Assembly: GCA_015227615.1 (NCBI GenBank)
Contig: JAALGZ010000005.1
Coordinates: forward strand, 558,001-622,000
Length of the DNA stretch: 64,000 nt
From: Labyrinthula sp. Ha
Lineage: Eukaryota > Sar > Bigyra > Labyrinthulida > Labyrinthulaceae
Reading direction: 5' to 3'
This document shows positions 31,024 through 43,600 of the stretch, piece after piece (the stretch's first letter is position 1; each line of letters opens with the position of its first letter). A program made the translations under genes and the position numbers. The notes beneath the pieces were generated by a model. It was not told the origin of the DNA and did no database searches. It saw only the letters and a list, made by a program, of their open reading frames with translations.

Positions 31024-33813
31024 TTATTCTCTGTTTTCAAACTGTAAACTAGGTGCTACAATAGCTAAAAATACAATCCAAGGCAAGTTCATGGCGAATG
31101 CAAGAAACATTTCAATCTTTCCAGACCAGGCAAAGCTTTTCAGTGCCTTTTCTAACCGCTTTTGCAATAAATCACGGAACGTGTATTCTTCTGAAACTAC
31201 TTCTGGAGGCAAGATGATATCGCCATTTAGTGTGCAACTTCCTCTATAACTGTACAAGTCTAAACTAATATGGTGATAAAATGCAGCAAGAACCCCGCGC
31301 ATGATATAGTATCTGCTTATATTCAAACAAAAATACATAAAAAAGGATACCAACCCAGTCAAAAAATACGCATGGAAACCCCATTCCGCAGTACACATTG
31401 AGTCAAAACTTGTTTTCTCCAGTGTATTGTATTCAACACCAGGACATGGTAGAATGCATTCTTCCACAAGTTGACATTGATACATTGCTATGTCGTCGGA
31501 AAATTCAACAGAGAAGCGTTCTTGTGCTAAGAGAATATCTTTTTTATAACACTCCAACTCCTTAACACGTTCTATCAAAGGTGCAATAGCTCTAGCCTCC
31601 TCATCTAGTATTGTGGCAATAGAATCAAAGTGAACCCAATCAACGCAATCAACATATGGTGTTAAAGACTCCTTTAGGATATCTAAATCTGTGTTCAAAT
31701 TTAGGTAAGTTGAGCTCTGATCGTCTCTCCGTTCCAAAGAATCTCTGTAATAATCCTGACAAGTTAGAGCTCTCTCAGTGTTCAGTGTGTCAACTTTTGT
31801 CTTAATTATATTATTTCCTTCTCTTGCAGCCAAATTTACAGCGACAGGGAATACATTTCTAAAAAACATAGTCCCATTGGCCTCATTTGGAATATCGTCG
31901 TAACTGTGCTCTATACAGCCATCAATGTAAGCTGAGTAGAGGGGATTATATGCCAAATAAATCAACGAAATTTGAAACACAAAAGAAAGTGTTAGGATAC
32001 TGAGACTAAGAATTGGGTTTGTTATGAGCTTCACACCTTTCTGTAAACTTGTTTGCTTTGGTTGAAATACTTTTCCCTCATCTGATTGCATGTTGGCGGG
32101 CGGCGTATTTATTCCTGATATATTCCAATATTTTTTCACCAACAAAATTGATTGCATAATCCTCCAAACAACATCAAAAAGGACAAGTAAGTCACCAATA
32201 CGTAATAAATTCTCTTTAAATGCTGTATAATATGCAGTAGGGTAATTAAACAACGAAAACTCCCTTTCATCGTTTTGGTTTATCAAATTTGCAGCACGTT
32301 GCTTTGCATTGGATACAAGTTCCCCCACTTCTTCCGGAACAAAGCTTACAGGAACGAATTTTAAGTTTTCTCTTATGATTTCAGCAATATCTAGTGAAAA
32401 AATACTATTAAAGAGTGCAGGACCATCGTAGCCATCAAAAAGGTTTTCTAGAAAAGTTTGATCTAAGGTTCCGAGCTCAGAAAATAGTTGATCCAATTCT
32501 TGAAGTCTATCCAACTGGTCTATTTGGAAGCTTTCAAAGGCACTGCTAACTGCACTTCTGAGGGCTCTAAGGTCTCCTCCTGGAATTGGCCCCAAATTAA
32601 AATCGGCAGCGTCTATAGTGAATGCTGACAAATCAAATGCTCCGCCCCCAATTAAATCAAAGAGTTTACCTATTATGGCACCAAAGAACCAATTGTTTCT
32701 AACACTTTGAATGGCATTGAGAATTGTTGATACAACATTGCTCATAACCCGGTAGACATCACGAAAGGTATCAACCACTTGCTGGGCAACTCTAAATTTT
32801 TCTGTAAGACCATCTATTTGACCTTGAAATACCTCTGGAACTGCAATTTCGGCACAATCAACTTTATTTCCATTCTTATCAAACACATCTTCAAAACTTG
32901 CACAAGCTTCTGCCTGCAGTTGAATTTTTTCTAAGCTTTCACGCAATCTCTCAGCATCTGGAAAAACATCTTTGGCGTCCTTTACAAGACTAGCCAAAGC
33001 GTTTGGAAGAGTTACGTTGAAATATTTTTGATCATACGCTCTTCTGGCTTCAACCTGTGCATTAAAGTCCTCCAGCACAGTTTTAGACTCAGCCTCAGCA
33101 GATTCTCCTACAGCCACAGCAGCTGCTGCTTTTGCTTGTCTTTTAGTAACTCTGTCAATTTCTTCTACCACACATTCTTTGTCTTCTCTTTTTGGAAGTG
33201 AAAACCTACTTGGAAGAAGAGTTCCATTTCGCAAAATGTTGTCTATATCTTGGTTCAATGTGGAACATTCAGCTTTCAATTCACTCAAACTATTTAAATT
33301 ATCTGCATTTTTTTGTAAAATAGATGTGAACCTATCAATCTCTTGTTGATTTTGGATATGATAAATGCGGTTACAGTTCTCAAATTCTCTCACCACACAA
33401 TTCACGTGAGAATCGTTCTGCCCAACAGTTTGATCAATTAAATTAAGTAACTCGTTTTCAACCCGTTCAAGACTTGGAGATTGTAAAATTGCATTCACAA
33501 AAGCTCGACACACCGCAAAAGAACAACTCCATAGTAACACCAGAGCAAAGATACACATCAACACTCTACCCCTATATTTCTTCTCTTCAAACAGTTCTAC
33601 AAGCCGACCAACTTTATGAGCAAAATCCTCATTCTTGGAAAGCATCGATCCTTCATCTTCATCAGCACTTTCATCACCTCTCAAAATATCAGATTTTCTA
33701 CCAACAGATTCTCCTTCTGCTGAACTTAAACTCAAACTTCTTTGAACCATTAACCCCCCACTTCCTGAGAACATAAACTGGTATCCTGCATATTTTTTTC
33801 TCGCACATTTCAT
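31024..33813 (-). CDS. Large five-transmembrane protein, copy 2 (intronless)
   Basis: 929 aa. From SGGLMVQRSLSLSS to the last residues it aligns without any gap to copy 1, with about 30 substitutions by eye in roughly 910 positions. The five TM segments, sequons and Cys are conserved, apart from NET becoming NEA. The first 18 or so residues (MKCARKKYAGYQFMF) are unrelated to copy 1, as are the DNA flanks immediately 5' of the shared region and 3' of the stop. Substitutions are uneven: residues around TM2-TM3 are identical, whereas others cluster (for example VDWVHFDSIATILDEE against VDWVDFDSMAIELDEE). This is consistent with duplication followed by patchy gene conversion. Function unknown. 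Confidence 0.85.
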   Translation of the reverse strand: MKCARKKYAGYQFMFSGSGGLMVQRSLSLSSAEGESVGRKSDILRGDESADEDEGSMLSKNEDFAHKVGRLVELFEEKKYRGRVLMCIFALVLLWSCSFAVCRAFVNAILQSPSLERVENELLNLIDQTVGQNDSHVNCVVREFENCNRIYHIQNQQEIDRFTSILQKNADNLNSLSELKAECSTLNQDIDNILRNGTLLPSRFSLPKREDKECVVEEIDRVTKRQAKAAAAVAVGESAEAESKTVLEDFNAQVEARRAYDQKYFNVTLPNALASLVKDAKDVFPDAERLRESLEKIQLQAEACASFEDVFDKNGNKVDCAEIAVPEVFQGQIDGLTEKFRVAQQVVDTFRDVYRVMSNVVSTILNAIQSVRNNWFFGAIIGKLFDLIGGGAFDLSAFTIDAADFNLGPIPGGDLRALRSAVSSAFESFQIDQLDRLQELDQLFSELGTLDQTFLENLFDGYDGPALFNSIFSLDIAEIIRENLKFVPVSFVPEEVGELVSNAKQRAANLINQNDEREFSLFNYPTAYYTAFKENLLRIGDLLVLFDVVWRIMQSILLVKKYWNISGINTPPANMQSDEGKVFQPKQTSLQKGVKLITNPILSLSILTLSFVFQISLIYLAYNPLYSAYIDGCIEHSYDDIPNEANGTMFFRNVFPVAVNLAAREGNNIIKTKVDTLNTERALTCQDYYRDSLERRDDQSSTYLNLNTDLDILKESLTPYVDCVDWVHFDSIATILDEEARAIAPLIERVKELECYKKDILLAQERFSVEFSDDIAMYQCQLVEECILPCPGVEYNTLEKTSFDSMCTAEWGFHAYFLTGLVSFFMYFCLNISRYYIMRGVLAAFYHHISLDLYSYRGSCTLNGDIILPPEVVSEEYTFRDLLQKRLEKALKSFAWSGKIEMFLAFAMNLPWIVFLAIVAPSLQFENRE

Positions 33814-34335
33814 ACTAATTTATGTTTTAGTTACTTTTTTTTGTACTTTATCATCTATGGTTCTCAATTTCTTGTTCTGTTGTCCCAGACTTTATGCAAC
33901 TGCTGAAATAGAGTTTGTTATTTTGTGTTGAGAATACAGCGTGAAAATTAAACCTTATAATAAAAGAAGTTGAGAGAAAGTTTTCAAGTTAGATTAAACT
34001 ACACAACGACAAGGGTGAAATCTTATTACTTGTTTTGGTGCTAATGTAAGAACAAAGGAAAAGAACTTGAATAAAGTTCTTTTTATAGTGGTGGAATAAA
34101 CGGGTTAATAACCAAAAAATGACTTTTCTTGAGATTTTTGTTTTTTCTGACATGTAAAGTAAAAGAAGAAAAGGACTTGGAGTAATATATGTTGGACGTT
34201 AGATAGCAACGTATGATTGCTGTGAAGAGCTCTTATCCACTGAAAACCCTTTAAAGTTAAGTAGTAGTTCTACGAACAAAGCAATTTAAAGCTGCTATTA
34301 AGAATAGAGTATACATAAAATCATATAGTATTATT
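33814..34335. other. Intergenic, no gene seen
   Basis: AT-rich spacer between the five-TM copy 2 start and the MoaD-type gene stop. It must include the promoter of copy 2; no homology to the upstream DNA of copy 1 was seen. Confidence 0.5.
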
Positions 34336-34575
34336 TTACCCACCAGAAACCGGTGGAATAAGGGCAAATATATCACCTTCTTTTAAAAGCAAGGTTGGTT
34401 CGGGGTTAAAGATTAATTCTTCATTCAAAGCAAATGCACAGGAATCAAGAATTGTTTTGATTTTTGGATACTTTATGGCTAGAGATTGCTTAAGAGTCTC
34501 AAAAGTTTGGCTTGGTAGGGTTATTGAGTTAGTCTCCGTTATTTCTCTTGCTTCAGCAAAGAACAAGACCTTCAT
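34336..34575 (-). CDS. Molybdopterin synthase small subunit (MoaD/MOCS2A type)
   Basis: 79 aa, the full length of this ubiquitin-like fold. It begins MKVLFFAEAREI, continues with a LPSQTFETLKQSLAIKYP helix region and CAFALNEE, and ends in the diagnostic LLKEGDIFALIPPVSGG. The C-terminal Gly-Gly is adenylated and thiocarboxylated to give the sulfur donor for converting precursor Z (cPMP) to molybdopterin in molybdenum-cofactor synthesis. No large-subunit gene is adjacent. The ATG at 34573-34575 gives a complete protein without an intron. Confidence 0.9.
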   Translation of the reverse strand: MKVLFFAEAREITETNSITLPSQTFETLKQSLAIKYPKIKTILDSCAFALNEELIFNPEPTLLLKEGDIFALIPPVSGG

Positions 34576-37500
34576 ACTAATTGGGAAAATAGTAGGTTGT
34601 GGTAATGCTATATCGTACGTTCAAGTGAAATTCGTGAATCATAATAACTTTTGTTCGGCAAAAGTTTGTTTCGAAGAAGATGTGGCCAAAGAAGAACATA
34701 TGTCTCTCGAGCAAAAGCACTTTCTATTACTAAGAGAATAAGATATTTAACTCTATAATATACCACATACCTACCCCACGTGGGGAAAATTCTCGACAAA
34801 GTCTCCCCAGCACCATGCAAATAGGTTGAAGAGTGAATCCTCACTGAAGAATCAATCGTACTTTTGATACATTTTTCAAGTAACTGAGTTAATCTGAGTG
34901 CATATAGATATCATAATGAATGAGTAATTATCCTGGATTTGATTGAAGTCTCTTGTGGAGCTCAGCCAAGAATTAAGTAACGAACTGGCTGAGGAGTTGA
35001 CTGAGGAACGCAGTGAGAAAATTAAGCTTCATGACTGAGGCTAGAGGGTAGAGGGGACTGTAAAAATTGATTTAAATTATTTTTAATAGGAGAAACTTTG
35101 TTTCCTCAGAGATGGGCTTTCCTCAATCTACATCTCTATATATAACGACGTTAAATTCATGGGAAATATTTAGAGACAAAGAAACAATGTTTAATATCGG
35201 TCGGCCTCAAGTATTCTCACCACTGGTACTCAATTAAATGCGATGTACCATAATATTTTGAATTGAGTTTGAGAATGTTGATGGTACCAAAACTTGCGGT
35301 TTTTAGTCTAACGAAGAATATGCCCTAACCGCCAGCGCAGGTGTCCTTACTCTGTAAGAAACCAATAACAAAGTACCAAAACACCTCAAAATGACGAGAG
35401 CCTCTTAACTATTATAAATAAACTACAAAGCATAGGCAAAGATACATACAATCTCTTTGCTTTTGGAATAAAGAAATTTTTGAAGGAGCATTGATACAGA
35501 AGACTGCTCCCAAATTGTCCTGCATATGCCAACCTTCTTTGACCAGGCTAGGATCTTTTTAAGGGCAAGCTACCGATTGAGAGCTTAAGCCCTCACAAGT
35601 TAGTACTTTGCTTGATTTCTGTTACAAGTCTAATCCTTACAAATGACCTAATTCCCAACAATTTCAACAGGAAATTATATCATAAATAATGTTTACTCTA
35701 AGCCTTAAGATATAAGCAATTGAACTCAGAAATTTTCTATCTGCAAATGCTAAAGCCATATATCCATAAAATCAAAACAATTTCCTCGCAGAAGTATTCC
35801 TGTTGTATGACAATTAAATATTTCAATTTGGTGTGTGTCGTCTATTGTAAAACCTCTTAACTGGTTGTCAAATTATCATGAAAGAAACTAAAAAAAACTA
35901 ACTGGAATAAATTGTCGAATGATTCTGTTTCAAAAAACCCCCAATACACTGTCTCAAAATCCAATTAAGTAAAAATCGAAACTTTGTATGAGAAAAGGAG
36001 AGACATAACAGTAAGCTCTCTTTTTTATCCCTGTAGTTTATTTTAACCCTCCTTAGACGACCAAATATTTTTCAAGCATAAGATCTAGCAATGCTGCTTA
36101 TGGATAGCGACAACAGGTTCAGTAGTCATAGATTTCCCAATGAGTGCTAAACTGGTCAAAATTCTTGGGAAATTGTATATGTAACTTGCAAATATATTGC
36201 CTCAATGCCGCCTTAACTATTAACCTTGTAACGACATAGTTTTCGTGTATTCAAAGCTAGTGTTTGCAGATCTCAAAATATTAATACTGTTAACAATATA
36301 CGAAGATCGGGTTACTAAGTTTAAATGATACTCGTTTATTGGTAATATTAACCCTCGAATCTTTTGAGAATTTGAATACCAAACAAGATATATTCATATT
36401 ATCTGTTTTCAGGCACAATTTACTATCTCCGACTTTATGCTAGTTGAAAGCATACCGCCGTTAACAAATGGGAGATGTTTCCCCAAAACTTATTTTGCTG
36501 GTATTAACTTATGTTTCCTGAATTATTCAGAGATGTAAAGGTTCATTTTAAACAACAAACCAAAAAGGTTATTCATTTATCATTAAGTATATATTTTCAT
36601 TTTTTACATATGCAAGCTCAATAACTACATTTTTTAATTACATAAAATTAAAGGGCTTAATAGAAGCTGTGCCTATTTATATGTGTATAGCAAAGCACTA
36701 GATATCGATATATCTAGTACAAACAAGAAGACATAGAATTGTCACAAATTATCATAAAAAGATTTTACCTGCTCATACTATTTTAGTTCATGTTCTTGAT
36801 AACTTAACCATAATTCCCTCTTAATAGACCCTTGAAAAAGTAATATGTTGGATACAAACTGAAAAATTTGGTACCCCCCATTTGCCAAAAAAGTTATTAA
36901 AAAATACGCGGTCTTTCGTGGTTCCGTGTTTATAACTGCTTCCAGAGCTTTAAAGTGGACATGAACATGAAATTACCAAGCATCTAACACCACTTATATT
37001 GTTAAACTTCTGGAACCAAACCCTGGTCCAATAATGTATGAGTCTCTTTACATGCTAGCTTGGGCGTTTTTATAAAATCAATATCCAATTCAGTTAGACT
37101 TTTGCAATATGCTGCAAAGACAAATCGACTCCACAAGAATAACTTTTATTATCTATATGTTCTCCATCTGTGGATAAAATCATGTTTTCTTCAGCCTAGG
37201 GAAATAAAAGAAACATGCAAATTAGACTAACAAAGTGTTTGAGTCGTCTTTGAATATTGATTATGCTTCGTGCCAACAATAGTTATAATTTTGTATTGCC
37301 TTGTTAGAATTCATATTATTTTGATTTAAAGTTCATTTCATTGTTCGTTTGAAGTAAGAGTTTATTGAATAAAGTAATCACACTACCAATTTGCAAAACT
37401 AAGACAATTACAATTTAGCTTTCCGCCATTCTAACTTTCTTTATATTCTTACACAAGGGGAAGGGGGTATGTAGAGCTCTAGGCCATCTGGTTTTTTGGC

Positions 37501-39815
37501 ATAATCCTACTTGGTGCCTCTGTCTTTAGGTGTAAGTATAACCACAAATGTTTCTGAGGCGTAACTGCATATTATGAACTAACTGCCTAAACATTTATTT
37601 GTCTACTAACACAATAAAAATAGTATTTGCAGTAAGTTATTGAAATGGGGTGTTTATGGGAACCTTAGAAAATGAATAATTGAACATATAGTATAGAGAC
37701 AAGCTTTGTTTCCTCATATTTCAGAGGTTTTGTAGCAATCGTACTTTAATCCGCTATCCCAGTCTTCGTGATTTCTTCTCTCAAAGCTTAAGGCGCTAAT
37801 ACCAGGCAATCGGAGTGGAAAACAAGTTAAGCTAAAATTAAGAAACAATATAAAAGCTTCAATGAAGTCATGATAAAGGGTCAATTCACCAATATTAGAA
37901 TGTTGGCAAGACTAAACTAACTTTCTGTCTAAGATGGCTTGTTCTTGTTAGAATCTTTGAATTCGAGTTTTCCTTATCTCTAGTATCATTTTATGCTGGC
38001 TAAGAATAATCTAAGAAGGTTACATTTTTTTCTGTCAGAAATGACTGTAATAGCTCAAGCACATCAACCAGATTCTGATCCTTCCGAATGTTAATGCCAG
38101 AATGTTTCAAAAAAATGTTTATTTCTTCTTGAGTTTTCAAAGAATGCTAGTTTTCTCAGGAAAATATTGAAGAACAAGTTGCACAAAAAACCGTGCGCGC
38201 AGGCATGGATAACTATGTCCATCGGTTCAGAGAAACACAATTAGTCAACATCAATTAAGTCAGTTTCTATCGAATTTGGAAGAGTTTTTCTTTCCTGCAT
38301 GAACCCCAGGTGCAATGGCAAAAAATCGTTAATCTCTTTATACTTGAACTTTTCGTTTTTTTTCGTAATTTTTTGAAGGCGAGGTGGTTTAACTGCAACG
38401 AAAAAGATGGATATGAAATTTTACATATCAATGATGGTACATACTTCACAGTGATTGGGTGATTTTGTCTTGAGAATCATTGTAATAAAATAACATTACT
38501 AGTGCTTACATATATAAATATCGATTGAATTGTTGTTTGCCAAGGTTAGACTACTAGAAGTTGTGACATGTGCCATAAGTGTAAGAGTAGAAAGTCTAAC
38601 AGTGCAATTTTGAGCGAGGAAGATAGCAACTTTTCACTTTTAAAATATTATTCGAGAAACTAAAGCAACCATACTGTTCATTGTCTTTGTTTGCATCAGA
38701 GCATTGAAGAGGGTAAGATTCTTTTTTCCTTATGAAGTTAACTATGATGACGAAAATATAGTGACACCTAAATTATTTACCATTCAGTCTAAGTGTAAAT
38801 ATAATAGTATGGGTTTAAGTTAACAAGAAGTAAATGCAGAAGGGTGCTCAATTATTACAAAACAATGTTATTCATGAGTAAGAAGGGTGGAAGGCTGTTG
38901 GTTTTGGTCATAACGAGTATTGGATAATGCTCATTTTCAAGTGGTCACAAAAACGCGCTAATAAAGTTAGCCGCTTATGACATGAAGAGAATAATATTCG
39001 AGTGACTCATGGAATTTAAGAATTTAAACACATTTGTTGGTTTTTTTCATTACAAGGAACCTTTCAAAGTGTTTCATATGTTCTAACACCTCTATGACCA
39101 TTCTCTATCAGCTATATGCCTCTTACCTAGTTAGTTTAGCTGCTTTGAGATATATCTAATGAATATAGCAGTATTCGTAAGTTCCGAAGTTGCATCAATA
39201 AAATGGTTTCAACAGGAATGTCTACTGAGAAAGTTATCTCGAGCACGCCACTACTCATATATCCTATTACAAATATTTTGAAAGAATGTATCTCAATAGA
39301 GTTTTTTATCTGGCTAGAGGAGTATAATGCTCATATATTTTATCTTTCGGATAGTTATTTCTTCTAACTTACTTGGCTACCCATTTGTTCCTCCAAGTAC
39401 TGCAGCAAGATGATATTAAACCAATTGGTGTATGATTTTCACAGATACTTTATCAGTATTCAAATGACGCGGTATTTAAAGTACAATATTAAAGTTTAAG
39501 AAGCATTACGCAATCTATTTTCTATAAAAAATATATATGACGCGATATTTTAAAGTATAAAAATCTTTTAACTATATACAAAAATAAACCGTAAATTATC
39601 TTCAAAACTCATATTTTTCGTTTAACTATTGGTAGTAAATCGCATATTCTTATTTAAACGTATAATAATATAGCAGGCAATAATTTTATTTGTACTTTAA
39701 ACGATTAAATCGGATATCTAGCCTTGACGCTCAGAACGTTCTGTAAATCATTTGGTTGACAATTTGGGCTACATGGCCAAGAACAATTCACGGCAAATCC
39801 CATCAACAAAAACAA
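34576..39815. other. Gene desert
   Basis: About 5.2 kb. Short frames only; none resembles a protein. No RNA gene or array found. Immediately upstream of the bZIP start there is an ATG at 39773 in another frame that opens a short upstream reading frame (about 33 codons) overlapping the bZIP start. Confidence 0.5.
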
Positions 39816-40637
39816 ATGACTGCGAAAAAAGAAATCGATGTAGATATCTTGAACTTGACAGAAGCGCTGGATGAAAAGATTGAAAATGATAAAATATCTA
39901 CAGCTCGACGTGATAGGTTGATGAGGAACCGAGAAATAGCACGTAATTGTCGAAAGAGAAAGAGGGAGAAGATTAGTTTACTACAGGGAGAGTTAACCAG
40001 GCTTAGGTCGAACCTATCCTCACTACAAGCGGAGCTAGCTACAGCGCAAGCCAAGAACGGGGCAATCAATACTGGAAGAGCGAATAGGAAACCTCAGGAC
40101 GAGGCTAGAAGACAGGAAGAGGTAGAGCATATTCATAAACTTGCCACTTTGAAGGAGAATTTGACTCCACAAGAACAGCAGGAACAGATCCTCCCCCTCC
40201 TGCAGCAGCATAGTGAATGCTGGTCGGATAGTGGTAGTGTTCGCAGAGGTGTGCTTTCCGAACTTCTGGATAAAGTGAAGACACTATGTATTCCGAGTCA
40301 AGTGAACAAGATGTTGATCTGGCTCTTGCAGAGCGGCGGAGACACAGAGTTAATGGCTGAGCTTAAGGCGGAACTTGGTCTTACTGAAGAGCAGAAAAGC
40401 AACGTGATGAGTATGGCTGCTGACTCCGGTGAGGAAGCAACTATTGAGTTGTTTAGAAGTGTGGAAGAAGTTAAGCACAAGATGATGAAAGTTTTGACTC
40501 ATAGGGATAATAGAATGAAGGCTCTGATGCAGCAGATTACCCCCGTGCAGCAAGCAAAATTCTTACATTGGATTGAGAGAAATAGAGCTTGCATTGAACT
40601 ATTAGATAGTGTTTGGCGTGAGAAGACGGAGAGCTAA
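39816..40637 (+). CDS. bZIP transcription factor
   Basis: 273 aa from the ATG at 39816. Classic bZIP: the basic region RRDRLMRNREIARNCRKRKREK has N-x7-R (Asn38, Arg46), followed by leucines at the canonical 7-residue spacing from L56 (L56, L63, L70) in a zipper that runs on as QAELATAQ. A long helical C-terminal region follows, ending in PVQQAKFLHWIERNRACIELLDSVW (about 238-262). From memory, a similar block occurs in bZIPs of oomycetes and diatoms and may be a regulatory domain. Expected nuclear, binding DNA as a dimer. The codons are less AT-rich than the surroundings, consistent with a real, well-expressed gene. An out-of-frame ATG at 39773 may act as an upstream ORF. Confidence 0.9.
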   Translation: MTAKKEIDVDILNLTEALDEKIENDKISTARRDRLMRNREIARNCRKRKREKISLLQGELTRLRSNLSSLQAELATAQAKNGAINTGRANRKPQDEARRQEEVEHIHKLATLKENLTPQEQQEQILPLLQQHSECWSDSGSVRRGVLSELLDKVKTLCIPSQVNKMLIWLLQSGGDTELMAELKAELGLTEEQKSNVMSMAADSGEEATIELFRSVEEVKHKMMKVLTHRDNRMKALMQQITPVQQAKFLHWIERNRACIELLDSVWREKTES

Positions 40638-43600
40638 GTTTGGTTTTCCAGCTCATGAAATAAGTCTTACTTTGTAGCTCAAGAATTTTAGACAGATAAA
40701 TTTGTATTTATAGACTTTTTTAACCTAGCAACCCTCCATTAGCTATAAGTAATAATTAGCTTGGACTACTGATCGCACGGTTTATTTCTGGGGCATCGAA
40801 TATTCTTTTCTTTCTGATTAATTATCTTGGAAAAAAACCTGTTTACACTCTTAGACCGCCTAGAGGCTGGTTAAGGTGTAAGGAATGGTATAACTAACAG
40901 TTTATGTTTAGTAGTAAAATACTTTTTCTTTAGTATGTATTAAGTCTTTTCTTAGGATTATCAAGTATTTTAGTTAACTGATGATGCATTCAAAATGTCC
41001 AATAGAAAAAGGAGTTTATACAGATAACAAATTTCATGACTAAATCAGAAAAGATCTCGTGTTTTCTTTTCCACGAAATAAGAACTATTTATGTAAGTTC
41101 AGTTTCGTAATTTCTTACTTTGATTTAGGAAATCACACTTTTGATACTTTAGGGTAAGCTTCTTAGTTAACATTAGATTCACTGTCTCCTCAACCAATAT
41201 TGTGGCTGCATTTATTCTTCCCCCATTGATTCGTTGGAAATCAATGTTATATTTTGCGTTACTAAATACAAACTTTTGAATAATGTTACAATGGTAAATG
41301 AAATTCTGTAAACCTTTAGACTTGCAAGACTTATGGTAGAACTTAGACGTGAATCTTACAACTTACGCATCATAGGCTTAGAGAATTTAGTCACATGGAC
41401 TATGACTTTCAAAGCAAAGTATCTCCCCCAATATTAGTAAGCTCTCTTTATTCTGCCATAAAAACGTTACTACCACATTCATTTTGTGAAGTTCATGAAA
41501 AGCCCTATACATCTTTTAGTATGCTAAATATAATCTTTTTGAAGAATAGCTAATATAAATAATTTGTAGTAACCTTATCTGCATATATTTGAAGCTCAGA
41601 TAAAAGAACCTCAAGCCCCATTCATTAGGGATGATTGCTTTATACTTTATTGGGAGTTTATTAGATTTTTTGGGAGGTTTTAAAAGGTAAGAATCCTGCC
41701 ACGTCTTAGGTTTCGACATCTTATAATGTTTGAAAAGCTTGACAAGCTGAAACTTAGTTTTTATGTTAGTCAAAATGTCCTAAGCATTTATATCTACCAA
41801 GAACATCTCTTGGCTAATATTAAGCTAAGAAAATACTCCTTGGGATTAAGTGGACATGTTTCTCGAAGCGGGATATTTCCCCATCAACACCAGTGCTTAG
41901 TTCAACGCAAGATAGTATTCACCCTTTATATTGGCTTCATTAAATTTTATGAACCAGCACGGCATATTAAATCCAATACATAGAATTAAAAATATCTTAA
42001 GCATTAGCTTAATATGAGCCATTGAGAATGGAGAAGATTCTGCAAAAATAAGGTTTAAGTATCCCCAAATATCAATTTCTGTTCCATTTCCGCCTTCTAT
42101 ATATATACTGATCCTCTGTTGACTTGAAAATATATTTGCTCCTCTCGTGTAGCCGCTATGAACATGTGTGTTGAATATATATCATTAACTGCTCAGCGAA
42201 CACCAAGAATTGACACATTCTAGATTAATTTGATTTTTATTAAAATTACATTAAATAAGCTTAATTGTAACTAGTGAGATATGAACAAACATGTTCTTAA
42301 GCTATAGATTTATGTTGCGAAGGGAGGAAATGTTATAGTTATCAACAATTCATTGTCTAGGGTAAACATCAGAATTCTTCACTATGAAAGAAGTTATTGT
42401 TTCAGATGATGTTTTGTAAGTACTCAAAGGTGAAAATGATTGCCTATATATTCATCTACTTAAGAATGAACTCTCTAACAATTAGATATTTACTGAAAAG
42501 TCAAAGAAATTGGGCGTTCGACCACATGATCGGAACTATGCAGATATACTATTAGTTATAGTTAAACAGACACTTAGGATGTAAGACGATAAACCAAAAT
42601 AGTTATTTCATGAGGAGGTAAATTCGAATGCAAACACAACTAATTTTCTACTTGAAAGTGCAAAAAATATACTTTTCAATGGCTCACTATGTAGGGTTTG
42701 GTTTTTTATATATTGCTTGCTCCTGGTTCTGCTTTTTTAGTTAGTGTTTCATCATCGATTTCTAATTCGCACAATTGGTTCATTCTTAATTTTCCCAACA
42801 CATTATGATTACCTAAAGTACATAATCTATGCTCAATTGATGATTGCTAAACCATCAAACCTACACATATCTAACTCATACTCCCGAAGCCAAACAAATC
42901 ATCGCCATTGCTGTTTACAGCAAGGTGATAAGGTAGAAGTAGGAAGCTCTGCCAGTACTACACACATAGTCTTGAATCATTGCTCCTGCAAGACTCCTAA
43001 TTGAGAGGTTCGAATCCATAAAAACTAAAACCGACCTTATATCTTGAAAAAAGGAAGTTAGCTGTAGGAACCCTTTCTCCGGACTTCAGCTGGATATCAG
43101 TTTGAAGATTAAGGTAATGTTAGAAAACGTGCCGGGAGGGGGCTGACTTAGTGGGTTCAAGTCCCACGCGACGCAAGAAAGGGCTTTGGATCAGTTATGC
43201 CTCCTTGTATGACCGAAGAGTTTCCAACCTCCAAGTAGGCCCCTCCAAAAAAAGACATTGTTCTACTCATCAGTGGAAAATGTCTTTTCTATGGCAATAG
43301 AAAATTCAACCAGTAACGGGGGTGGGAAATTAACTAAAATGGTGTCGACCTTATATACAGCAACTAATCTCTCTTTGACGGCAATGCTTCTGTTACAACA
43401 AATTAAAATTCAGAAATTATTCATATAGCTCAAAACTCTTATCTGTCGACCAATGAGGCTCACAAGTATGATTGGAGACAATGTTTTGAGTTATAATGTA
43501 TACTTTTTTCTTTGTCTCCAAAAATTCAGCAGGGGGAACACTGCTTGTCTCTCCGAGCATCGGCTACTAGTAGAACACAGTTTATAAATACAATCTAAAG

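Noticed and set aside
43100-43180. Complete tRNA gene ending with the T-arm at 43151-43167
   Set aside because: No 5' acceptor or D-arm can be paired on either side; kept only as a tRNA-like remnant.
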